Shown: piece after piece, positions 6,823 to 14,194 of the stretch
Numbering within the stretch: position 1 is the stretch's first letter
How the letters are laid out: each line of letters starts with the position of its first letter
Source of the DNA: DASPWV01 sp046727855
GTDB taxonomy: Bacteria; Acidobacteriota; Vicinamibacteria; Vicinamibacterales; UBA2999
NCBI GenBank assembly: GCA_046727855.1
Contig: JBKPDL010000067.1
Coordinates: 1-19,389 of the forward strand
DNA length: 19,389 nucleotides
Reading direction: 5' to 3'
Translations under genes and position numbers: made by a program
The notes under the pieces: generated by a model
Told to the model about the DNA's origin: nothing
Databases searched by the model: none
Seen by the model: the letters and a program-made list of their open reading frames with translations, nothing else

Positions 6823-8910
6823 TTAACGCTTGTCGTGCGGAACCACCACCGTCAGCCGCAGCGTGGTCGTGTTGCAAGCGCGGTCAGTGACCGTGGCCTC
6901 GATAGTGTAGGTCCGGCCGTCGAGATCGCCTCCCAGGCGCGACGCCTCGAGCTGGAACACGCGAGTAAAGCCAAGGGCGCTCTGGCCGGTAGCGATCACA
7001 GGATCTATTGCCGGCTGGACGAGGCCGTATTCGTCGATGACCCGAAGCGCGACCGAGGCGAGGCCGGTGCCGACGTCCGCCAGATCGCCCGCCAGGGTGA
7101 TCGTGACGAGCTCGTTGTGCGGCGGCCACAGGTGTGAGGGATCCGCCCCGAGCGTCCCAGCCGGCGCGCTGCGATCCATGGTGATATCGAGCGTTGTCAC
7201 CTGGCCCACCATCACGCTGGCCGTGCACGCCGACGTGTACGCGGCGCCACCAACGGGGGTGACCGCGACGCGGTATGTCCCCGGCGCCAGGTCAACGCCG
7301 CCGTAAAACCCGCTTCCATCCGACGCCGTGGCGACTAACGTGCGCCCTTCAGGCGGCGCCGGTCCTCCAGAAACGCGCTCGATCGTCACCTCGCCAGTGT
7401 CGACGAGCGCGCCAGACTCGTCGCGGATGACACCCTTCAGGTGACCTGTCTGCGGGGCGCTCTTCCACGGCAACTCGGGAATGGCTGCCGCGTCGGCGAA
7501 AATGGCCACCGGGTTCACCGCCGGATCCTCGAACAATGTCAGACCGTCTGCGGAGCTTCCGGTCGTGAGCCCAGTCGCAAAGTCGGCAAAGGGTCGCAGC
7601 GGCGTGTTCTGCCCCGCTGGAATCGAGAACGGATTTGCCGCGACGGCGGCATTGCTCGTCGCCAATGAGAAGAAGTTCACGCCGAGGTTGCGGTATCCGA
7701 GACTCGACGGCTCCAACGCGCGGCGTACCTGCCGCAGCGTCCCCTCTACGGAGTTGAGAAACGCACCGATGCCCATCATGGCCGACCGGCCATACTGGTG
7801 ATTGCGTATCCACTCGTTCCACTGGTCAAACGCCGTTCGCCCCGACGCGAGGTGCTCGCGCTGATAGATCATCGGGATCGCCACATCGATGATCCCCTCC
7901 TCGGTCCAGGCGCGCCAGTCTTGGTACACACGCCAATACGCCTCGGCCGACAACCACGCGCTCTCGCCGGTGGGGCCGAAGCCGAATGCGATGAACGCTC
8001 CCGAAATCTGGATGCGCGGCTTGATCGCGATTGCATTGAGGTAGATGCGGCGGACCAGGGCAGTCACCTGATCTCTGCGCCATTGGCTCCAGAATGGGTC
8101 GTTCTGCGCCGGCGGCTGCGAGCCCTCGGGAATTCCCCAGCGCCGCTGGAATCGCGCGATGTTGGTGGCGTTGTACCCGACACTCGTGCCCGTCGAGGGC
8201 GTCTGGTCCGCGATGCTGATCTCTGGATACCGGATGCGATCGAGGTGCAAGCCATCGATGTCGTAGTTCCGTACCAGGTGCAGGAGCACGTCGACCGTGT
8301 ATGTGGCCGCATCCGGATGGCCAGCGTCGATGTAGAACTCGGCGTCAAAACGGTGGCCCTGGAGCGTGATGCCGGCGACACCGTCGGGAACGAGCGTGCG
8401 GGTCAGCCAATTGTCCGGCCCGGGGACGATCGTGTTGGTGGCGGCATCGTAGCCGCCGTGCAAGTTGAACGCGTGGTTCGGATCAACCGGCGGAAACAGG
8501 CTCGGCGCGCGGTTCCAGATGGCGTTGACGATGACGAAGGCGTGAACTGCGAGGCCGCGCGCGTGTGCCTCGCGAACAATGTCCTGCAGGGGGTCGAAGC
8601 CTGGCGCGATCGGAGTCCGATCCGCAAGCGGCTCGAGCGAGTTCAGATACCAGGAATCGCCTCGGCGTCGTACCTGCACGAACAGCGCGTTCGCGTTCGC
8701 CGCGACGGCCTGATCGACCACAGCGAGGACGTCCGCGTGTGTGTTCAGCGCCGTGTTGAAGGTGTCCACCCAGAACGCTCGCATCTCGCGGTGCGGTTGC
8801 CCGCTCACGGCGGTGACCGCGCCGGCGGCGAGCAGACCCGGGCCCGCAAGCAGACACCCGCCGATGAGCCGACACACGATGAGCTTTCGAAGCTTCAGTG
8901 GGGTCGTCAT
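6823..8910 (-). CDS. Secreted GHL10-type glycoside hydrolase-like protein
   Basis: This 695-residue exported protein has three visible parts. An N-terminal hydrophobic signal segment lies at about 10-37. A TIM-barrel domain of the GHL10 (DUF187) family at about 42-400 begins with REMRAFWVDTFNT, continues with LFVQVRRRGDSWYLN and FDPLQDIVREAHARGLAVHAF, and has the active-site-like YDIDGLHLDRIRYPE (216-230) and IDVAIPMIYQRE. A carboxypeptidase-regulatory-like beta-sandwich (TGHLKGVIRDESG onward) follows, and the last about 120 residues form an Ig-like domain with PSHLWPPHNELVTI, a motif common in bacterial surface proteins. GHL10 proteins act, or are predicted to act, on polysaccharides, some on peptidoglycan or exopolysaccharide. 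The aspartate in HLD is the likely catalytic acid by family analogy. The ATG at 8910 is preceded by GAGG at six bases. It appears monocistronic, ahead of a possible terminator. The substrate cannot be read from sequence. Confidence 0.88.
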   Translation of the reverse strand: MTTPLKLRKLIVCRLIGGCLLAGPGLLAAGAVTAVSGQPHREMRAFWVDTFNTALNTHADVLAVVDQAVAANANALFVQVRRRGDSWYLNSLEPLADRTPIAPGFDPLQDIVREAHARGLAVHAFVIVNAIWNRAPSLFPPVDPNHAFNLHGGYDAATNTIVPGPDNWLTRTLVPDGVAGITLQGHRFDAEFYIDAGHPDAATYTVDVLLHLVRNYDIDGLHLDRIRYPEISIADQTPSTGTSVGYNATNIARFQRRWGIPEGSQPPAQNDPFWSQWRRDQVTALVRRIYLNAIAIKPRIQISGAFIAFGFGPTGESAWLSAEAYWRVYQDWRAWTEEGIIDVAIPMIYQREHLASGRTAFDQWNEWIRNHQYGRSAMMGIGAFLNSVEGTLRQVRRALEPSSLGYRNLGVNFFSLATSNAAVAANPFSIPAGQNTPLRPFADFATGLTTGSSADGLTLFEDPAVNPVAIFADAAAIPELPWKSAPQTGHLKGVIRDESGALVDTGEVTIERVSGGPAPPEGRTLVATASDGSGFYGGVDLAPGTYRVAVTPVGGAAYTSACTASVMVGQVTTLDITMDRSAPAGTLGADPSHLWPPHNELVTITLAGDLADVGTGLASVALRVIDEYGLVQPAIDPVIATGQSALGFTRVFQLEASRLGGDLDGRTYTIEATVTDRACNTTTLRLTVVVPHDKR

Positions 8911-9045
8911 GGTCGCCTCGGTTCGTCGCGCGTGTTCAGTGCCGCTGGAGTAAATCCTGGGCAGGTGCCGCGCGCGTCTTGGTACCTCGATGCCTGCGTC
9001 CTGTCAACGGCGGATGGCCCGATGGCCAACTGGTTGTTGTATCGA

Positions 9046-9076
9046 CCGCGGTGACGCGTATGTAGTCATACCGCGG
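9046..9076. repeat. Inverted repeat over the histidine phosphatase stop
   Basis: CCGCGGT (9046-9052) and ACCGCGG (9070-9076) are perfect arms around a 17-base centre, with an alternative inner stem GTATG/CATAC (9058-9062, 9067-9071). The structure covers the stop codon of the phosphatase gene on the minus strand. No T-run follows, so it may stabilise or end the transcript only with help from other factors. The remaining spacer to the GHL10 gene holds nothing else I can identify. Confidence 0.4.
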
Positions 9077-9650
9077 ACACGATCTCGCGAAGCGAAAACG
9101 ATGGGACGTCCAGAACAACGAACGAAGGGCATGCCAGCCGCTTCCAGAGTTCGAACCCGTCAATGTCGTTGTGAGCCGCCACGAACAGCGAGATGACGGT
9201 GCCGTGCGTGATTGCCACTAGATTCGGTGCTTCCGTCTGCGCGAGTTCAGTACCGACAGCAGCGGAAAAGCGGATGAGGGCGTCGCGCCCTGACTCGGCG
9301 CCAAGCACGCGCGTATGCAAGTCCTCGAAGATCGGCGCGATGATGCGTTCGTGCTCCGCCCTTGGCATCAACGGTAATGCCGGCCGGTCGAACTCTTCCA
9401 GTCCAGCGGCGGCTGACACGTTCAGACCGAGCTCCGCCGCGACCACTTGGCCGGTCGTGAGCGCTTTGGGCTCTGGGCTTGCCACCAGACGCAGCGGCGC
9501 GTACGCCAAAAGGCGGCTCGCGAGCCGCCTGGACTGGTGTTCGCCCTCAAGGGCCAAGCGCCAGTGTCTGGGCGCAACTGCCGGCTCCAAAACGGGCACG
9601 GCGTGTTTCACCAACACCAAGGATGTCGGCAGTGATGACGCGGTGCCCAT
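9066..9650 (-). CDS. Histidine phosphatase family protein
   Basis: The product is a 194-residue member of the histidine phosphatase (phosphoglycerate mutase-like) superfamily, enzymes that pass phosphate through a catalytic histidine. LVLVKHAVP (11-19) is the position of the RHG motif, with His16 as the likely nucleophile but lysine in place of the usual arginine. ASPEPKALTTG (57-67) matches the SPxxRAxET segment, LEEFDRP (84-90) is the usual acidic stretch, and AITHGTVISLF (146-156) contains the second catalytic histidine. The length is typical. I start at the ATG at 9650 because homology begins just after it; the frame is open to 9800 but that extension is antisense-like noise. The best ribosome-binding candidate, GAGGA, is rather far (about 13 bases). 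The start overlaps the stop of the preceding receptor fragment as TAATG, which allows translational coupling. The substrate is unknown. Confidence 0.82.
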   Translation of the reverse strand: MGTASSLPTSLVLVKHAVPVLEPAVAPRHWRLALEGEHQSRRLASRLLAYAPLRLVASPEPKALTTGQVVAAELGLNVSAAAGLEEFDRPALPLMPRAEHERIIAPIFEDLHTRVLGAESGRDALIRFSAAVGTELAQTEAPNLVAITHGTVISLFVAAHNDIDGFELWKRLACPSFVVLDVPSFSLREIVSAV

Positions 9651-10210
9651 TATTCGATGCTCGTCCTCGTCATGCGGCACTGGAAATCTCCTGCTGTCGT
9701 GAATCTGTTGGTGGATCCGCTCGACGCGTTGCGCTGGAAGCTCGGCGAGCGCGCCCACTCGGCATCGCGATCGAACGAATTGTCGCCCATGTGACTCCAC
9801 GATGCGCCGTCGTCATGTTGATAGAACATCAGCGTGTGCGTGGCGCCGGCCTGGAAGTTGTTCTGCAGGCGCCGCGTGAAGCCGCTCGACAGCGCCAGGT
9901 AATCCTGTTTGCCGATGCTCTCGTACCAGGAGATTTGGCTGTACGCGGGGTTCGGCCGGGCGAAACGGGGATCGACGTTGTAACCGGTGACCGGGTCGAA
10001 GAAGAGATTTGGGTCGCGTGCGACGGTCTGGTTGTACCAGATCCAGTGCGTCAGGTCCGACTCAATCGCCATCAGCGGGCCGAGCTGCTTTTGAAATCCG
10101 ATGCTGCTCTGCCACGTGTACGGCATCTTCAGGTCTGGGCTGAGAATGCGCTTCGACTGCGCGGGCACAGGGATTCGGCCCGAAAGAATGTCGTCTGCGG
10201 TAAATCGGAT
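9650..10210 (-). pseudogene. TonB-dependent receptor fragment, truncated at both ends
   Basis: About 160 residues match the beta-barrel of large carboxypeptidase-regulatory-domain TonB receptors of Acidobacteriota. Visible segments are IRFTADDILSG, PVPAQSKRILSPDLKMPYTWQ, GFQKQLGPLMAIESDLTHW, DPVTGYNVDPRFARPNPAYSQI, LALSSGFTRRLQNNFQAGATHT and FDRDAEWARSPSFQRN. Homology stops at about 9728; the last barrel strands and the terminal aromatic residue are missing, and the reading frame ends at a TAA at 9652-9650. Upstream, the frame meets a TGA just beyond 10210 and then an array of seven-base repeats, so the signal peptide, plug and most of the barrel are gone. It cannot form a receptor. The related intact gene at 14195-17623 belongs to the same broad class but is not obviously its parent. 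Confidence 0.82.
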
Positions 10211-10232
10211 TCACGAGGCGTTGCACGCCCGC

Positions 10233-10309
10233 GACTTTGCACTTTCAACTTTGCACTTTCAACTTTGCACTTTGCACTTTGAACTTTGAACTTTGAACTT
10301 TGAACTTTG
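10233..10309. repeat. Heptanucleotide tandem array, 11 units
   Basis: Eleven back-to-back 7-bp units follow the consensus AACTTTG. In order they read GACTTTG, CACTTTC, AACTTTG, CACTTTC, AACTTTG, CACTTTG, CACTTTG and then four identical AACTTTG, with a partial AACTCCT after. Variants cluster on the left and perfect copies on the right, consistent with growth at the right end. The array lies between the broken receptor fragment and the stop codon of the sortilin-like gene (10323). It resembles the short tandemly repeated heptamers known from cyanobacteria. Translated on the minus strand it gives KVQSxKxK-type noise, not a protein. Confidence 0.95.
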
Positions 10310-10322
10310 AACTCCTGCTCCC

Positions 10323-13133
10323 TCACCGCGGCCACACGCGTCGGGCCCGGTCGGGCGACTCGCCGCGCACTTCAACCGATCGCATGAGCGTCGTCCCTCC
10401 CACTTCGAGAGTCACTTGATACGTGTCTGGAGAAACACGCAGGCGACGCTGGCGCTCCGACAAGGTCATGCCGACACCTGACAGCGGCGTCGCCTTTGCT
10501 TCATCAGTTTCGAGATCCCATTGCACGCGGTGCAGGCCGGCCGTCGCCGCGCCGGTCAGGGTTCGGACGATTTTTCCGGCCGAATCCTTCACCGTGAGAC
10601 GCGTAGTGCCCTGCATGTTCTCGCGCAGGTAATAGGCGAGCAGCGTGCCGTATGGCGGGTTTTCGGCTCGAAAGAAGAGATCGCCGTTGATTTCCTCGAC
10701 ACCAGTGCCGTAGGTGTATCGAATATTGTGAGCCACCGCTGGCTTCACGTCGAAGAAGAAGACACGCTGGCGGAGGGCTTCTTCGAGCTGCGCCAGCGGG
10801 CCGATGTCGCCGATCCATATAGCGCGGCCGAACGTGCCGACGACGAGTTCCCGGTCGCGCGGCTGCACTGCAAGCGATCGCACGCCGGTATGTGGCAGCG
10901 TGCCCTTCCACCGCACCCACTGCGCCCCTCCGTCGATCGACACGAAGAGGCCACCTTCCGTGCCGACGTACAACACGCGAGGGTTTTGCGGATCCTCCCG
11001 GATCACGTACGTGTTGCCCCACGACGGGAGGTTCGAGGTGATATTCGTCCACGTCTTGCCGAAGTCTGTCGTCTTGAAGAGATATGGGTGCGTGTCGTCG
11101 CGGTAGTGCAGGTCGTAGGCTACGTATGCCGTGCCGGCCGCTGTGCGTGACGGCTCGATTTTCGACACGAAGCCTTCGCTGTGCGGCCCCAGGCCGATGT
11201 TCTGATCGACGCGAATCCAATGCTTGCCTCGATCGCGCGACACGTGGATCCATCCGTCGTCCGCTCCGGCCCACATCACGTTCGGATCGGCCGTTGACTG
11301 CGCGAGTGAGAACAACGCGCCATAACCGTGATAGCCCTCACCGACGGCCGGAAACGGCCGATCCTGCTGCCGTGTCAAATCACCGCTGATCGCCGTGCAC
11401 CGGTGATCGGCGTACCCGTCGGGTGTGACCTTGAGGATTTCGCAGCGAAACACGAACTGCGATCCGAGATATATGACGTCGGGATTGGTCACGTCGAGAG
11501 TCAATGGAGGGCTCCAGTCCCAGCGGAGCGGCTTGAGCGCAAGACTCTTCGCCAGGTCCTCGGTGGGCTGCAGTTCGGTTCGCGCCCACGTCCGCAAGTC
11601 GAGCCGTGACGTGTTGCCGTTGTTCTGACCCACGTAGATCACGTTCGCGTTGCGTGGGTCGGGCACGATGGCCATGCCATCGCCCACCGAGCGCAGCTTC
11701 ATCCAGTCGTGATCGGTGATGCCCTCGTTGTCGTAGGTGCGGCTCGGGCCCGTCCACGACGCGGTATCCTGCATGCCGCCGTACACCCAATAGGGCTCCA
11801 TGTTGTCCACCGCGACTTCGTAGAACTGCGCAATCGGCAGCACGCCCTGCACCCACGTGGCGCCTTCGTCCACGGAGAAGTGCACGCCGCCGTCGCCGCC
11901 GAGGACGAGCCGGCGTGAATCGCTCGGATCGATCCAGAAGCCATGCAAATCGTCGTGCACGTTGCGCATGTTGTGGCGCTGCCAGGTGACGCCGCCATCA
12001 TCCGATCGCCATAGCAGAAGGTCTCGAACCCAGAGGCGCTGATCGTTGCTGGGGTCGACCGCGAATTTCGTGTAGTAGGTGCGCGACGGCAGCCTGGCGC
12101 TCACGCGCCGCCACGTGACGCCGCCATCCTCGGATCGGAACATGCCGCCCGCGTTGCTGGTGCGGCGCGCCGGGCGTCCCGAGAAGTCTTCCATCGAGGG
12201 TCCGGTGGACGCATCCGGCGGTGTTCCCCCCTCGCCGGACATGATGATCGCGTAAAGGAGGTTGGGCCGGCTTCGCGAAATCCCGAGCGTGATCTTGCTC
12301 AAGGGTTCGTCGGGCAGACCGTTGGTGAGCCGCGTCCACTTGGCTCCGCCATCGCTGCTCTTGTAGATTCGGCTGCCAGGGCCGGCCTCACGCGCCTCGG
12401 CGCCACCGGATCGCATCCGTTGCCACGTGCTCGCGTACAGCGCGCTGGGATTCGAGGGATCCATCACGAGATCGATGGCGCCGCTCATGTCGTCGACGTA
12501 CAACACGCGCTGCCAGGTCTGGCCGCCGTCTGTCGTTTTGTACACGCCACGTTCAGGGTTGCGGCCCCAGAGATGACCGAGGGCCGCCACGTATACGGTG
12601 TCGGGGTCACGCGGGTGAATCACCACGGCCGCGATCTGCTCAGTCTTCTCCAATCCCACGTGGCGCCACGTTTTGCCGCCGTCGGTGGACTTGAACACGC
12701 CGTAGCCCAGTGCATTCGACTGACGTTGCGCAGGCTCGCCCGTGCCGACCCAGATATGATCCGGATTCGATGGCGCCACCGCGACGGCGCCGCACGATGC
12801 CCCGTTCTCCTCATCGAAGATCGGCGTGATGCGCGCGCCGTAGTTGGTCGTGCGCCACACGCCGCCCTGGCACGTGCAGATGTAAATCGTGTTCGGTTGA
12901 GAAGGGACTCCGGTGACTTGCCACACGCGGCCGGAAGGACTGTTCGGGCCGACCAGCCGAAAGGTGAGGCTGTCGAGGAGCTGCTGACTGAGCGTCGCCG
13001 GCGGGCTCGCCTGCGCGACTGCGCCAGGAGCGTCATGTCCATCCGGGCGTGACGCAGCCACAAGGGCGGCGGCGCCAGCGAACGCGAGAAACGACGTCAC
13101 GGTGATGTGCAACATTGAACGCCCGCGACTCAC
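10323..13133 (-). CDS. Secreted sortilin-like BNR/Asp-box propeller protein
   Basis: This 936-residue exported protein is of the VPS10/sortilin-like glycosyl-hydrolase-related class abundant in Acidobacteriota. I start at the GTG at 13133-13131: AGGAGG lies five bases upstream, and the ATG at 13115 is poorly placed for it. A signal peptide (ITVTSFLAFAGAAALVAAS) follows. The body is two beta-propellers built from Asp-box repeats; at least nine (S/T)xDGGxTW-like motifs are visible, including KSTDGGKTW, KTTDGGQTW, KSSDGGAKW, RSEDGGVTW, RSDDGGVTW, FSVDEGATW, KTTDFGKTW and SIDGGAQW. The last about 150 residues (LTVKDSAGKIVRTLTG, VTLEVGGTTLMRSVEV) form the beta-sandwich usual at the end of these proteins. 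No sialidase catalytic set is visible, so a binding or scaffold role is as likely as hydrolysis. The next gene downstream, a receptor fragment, lies past a repeat array; it seems monocistronic. Confidence 0.9.
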   Translation of the reverse strand: MSRGRSMLHITVTSFLAFAGAAALVAASRPDGHDAPGAVAQASPPATLSQQLLDSLTFRLVGPNSPSGRVWQVTGVPSQPNTIYICTCQGGVWRTTNYGARITPIFDEENGASCGAVAVAPSNPDHIWVGTGEPAQRQSNALGYGVFKSTDGGKTWRHVGLEKTEQIAAVVIHPRDPDTVYVAALGHLWGRNPERGVYKTTDGGQTWQRVLYVDDMSGAIDLVMDPSNPSALYASTWQRMRSGGAEAREAGPGSRIYKSSDGGAKWTRLTNGLPDEPLSKITLGISRSRPNLLYAIIMSGEGGTPPDASTGPSMEDFSGRPARRTSNAGGMFRSEDGGVTWRRVSARLPSRTYYTKFAVDPSNDQRLWVRDLLLWRSDDGGVTWQRHNMRNVHDDLHGFWIDPSDSRRLVLGGDGGVHFSVDEGATWVQGVLPIAQFYEVAVDNMEPYWVYGGMQDTASWTGPSRTYDNEGITDHDWMKLRSVGDGMAIVPDPRNANVIYVGQNNGNTSRLDLRTWARTELQPTEDLAKSLALKPLRWDWSPPLTLDVTNPDVIYLGSQFVFRCEILKVTPDGYADHRCTAISGDLTRQQDRPFPAVGEGYHGYGALFSLAQSTADPNVMWAGADDGWIHVSRDRGKHWIRVDQNIGLGPHSEGFVSKIEPSRTAAGTAYVAYDLHYRDDTHPYLFKTTDFGKTWTNITSNLPSWGNTYVIREDPQNPRVLYVGTEGGLFVSIDGGAQWVRWKGTLPHTGVRSLAVQPRDRELVVGTFGRAIWIGDIGPLAQLEEALRQRVFFFDVKPAVAHNIRYTYGTGVEEINGDLFFRAENPPYGTLLAYYLRENMQGTTRLTVKDSAGKIVRTLTGAATAGLHRVQWDLETDEAKATPLSGVGMTLSERQRRLRVSPDTYQVTLEVGGTTLMRSVEVRGESPDRARRVWPR

Positions 13134-13277
13134 ACGGACCTCCTGACCGCGCGCTGCGCGCACAGGGACGGCACGAAGGAAATGCCGCGCCGCTTGCGGA
13201 ACAACAGTGGCGCGACCTCAGATGGCGGAACGTTAGTGCAGACTCCGGACGAATGCAACGACGCCGGGCTGATAGGG

Positions 13278-13305
13278 GGCCTGTGGAGACGATTGTTCAC
13301 AGGCC
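13278..13305. repeat. Inverted repeat downstream of the PHP gene
   Basis: GGCCTGTG (13278-13285) and CACAGGCC (13298-13305) form a perfect eight-base stem with a 12-base loop, about 20 bases past the stop of the PHP-domain gene on the minus strand. No T-run follows, so intrinsic termination is doubtful; a transcript-end hairpin is plausible. The rest of the 13134-13325 spacer shows only the GC-rich leader and ribosome-binding site of the sortilin-like gene. Confidence 0.4.
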
Positions 13306-13325
13306 GTCTGTATTGATCGTCGTCG

Positions 13326-14033
13326 CTAATAGGTGCCTGCAGGCGAGAGCGTCGGCGCAGACGCACGTCCGCGCACCGCAAGCCACCACCCCATCTCACA
13401 GAGCGTGCTCGCGGCTTCAATCGAAGTCAATGGACGCGTCTGCAGGTGAACGCGACCGTTGACGATCGCATCGCAGATGCCATCGGCGTCGCGGGCCCCA
13501 TCCACCATCGACCATGTCGTCCCGAGTTGGCGCAGCACATGAACGTCGCCGTTGCCCACAACCGGCTTGCCGGCACGAGCCGCCCAACGCAGCGCCGCCG
13601 CGTTGAAATCGACCCATCGCGTATACATGGCATTGCATTCGACGGCATCGAACAGACTGGCGTGCGTCTCGAGACGATGGCCCAGACACGAGCTTGCGGG
13701 GAAGAACGGGTGCGGCGCGATGACGAGTCCGCCGTGGGTGCGACGGAGCCGCGCGAGCTCCGCAAAGGTATCGATTGCCACCACGTTCGCGGGGAAGTTC
13801 AGCAGCAGGACGTGGCAACCTTCGATGGTGCGTTCCACCCCGGATATCAAGACGACGCCGCGCTCAGCCGCGTACCCGCGCAGCAACGAGATATCGTGCT
13901 GCCGCTCGTGCAGCGTAATTGCCAGCGCGTCATAGCCGAGCACGCTTGCACGATCGATGAGATCCGTGGCCGAATACCCGATTCGATCGACGGGATCGTC
14001 AGCGGTGTGCGCGTGGAGCTCGACCTTCAGCAT
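13326..14033 (-). CDS. PHP-domain metal-dependent hydrolase
   Basis: This complete 235-residue cytoplasmic protein belongs to the PHP (polymerase and histidinol phosphatase) family, phosphoesterases using a cluster of divalent metals. The metal ligands are visible in family order: LHAHT with His7 and His9 and nearby Asp12, TLHE (His42), the GVER glutamate (Glu67), APHPF (His108), VECNAM (Glu132) and the C-terminal GNGDVH with Asp163 and His165. There is no signal peptide, and length fits a stand-alone PHP protein like the YciV/TrpH-type 3',5'-nucleotide phosphatases or related hydrolases, but the substrate cannot be assigned. The ATG at 14033 has only a weak purine-rich GAGAACGG upstream. The gene is divergent from the Oar-like receptor and 192 bases upstream of the sortilin-like gene, so an operon with the latter is possible but not supported by spacing. 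Confidence 0.9.
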   Translation of the reverse strand: MLKVELHAHTADDPVDRIGYSATDLIDRASVLGYDALAITLHERQHDISLLRGYAAERGVVLISGVERTIEGCHVLLLNFPANVVAIDTFAELARLRRTHGGLVIAPHPFFPASSCLGHRLETHASLFDAVECNAMYTRWVDFNAAALRWAARAGKPVVGNGDVHVLRQLGTTWSMVDGARDADGICDAIVNGRVHLQTRPLTSIEAASTLCEMGWWLAVRGRASAPTLSPAGTY

Positions 14034-14194
14034 CGCCGTTCTCTATCCAACTTATCAGGCAAGCACTGCCGCAACAAAAACGCAGTTATTCGGCACCACC
14101 TATAAAAGCCTGGTGTCTAGGTAACGGCCAACCTGAGCGATCGCAGGGGATTCGGGCTAACGTTGCCTCCGGAGTCCATCGCCGGAGACGCCTG
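14034..14194. promoter_or_regulatory. Divergent promoter region, PHP gene / Oar-like receptor
   Basis: These 161 bases separate two divergent starts and must carry both promoters. On the plus strand TATAAA at 14101-14106 is a -10-like hexamer without a good -35. On the minus strand TTGTTG and TAAGTT, 17 bases apart, are a weak pair ahead of the PHP gene. The receptor's ribosome-binding site is GGAG at 14183-14186, eight bases before ATG. No clear operator was seen. Confidence 0.3.

Noticed and set aside
7798..9054. Plus-strand open frame of 418 codons antisense to the GHL10 gene
   Set aside because: Arginine/valine-rich translation without motifs; it mirrors codon bias of the real gene on the other strand.
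10233..10309. CRISPR array or protein-coding repeat
   Set aside because: Units are 7 bp with no spacers, and the translated KVQS-type pattern is just the repeat read in frame.
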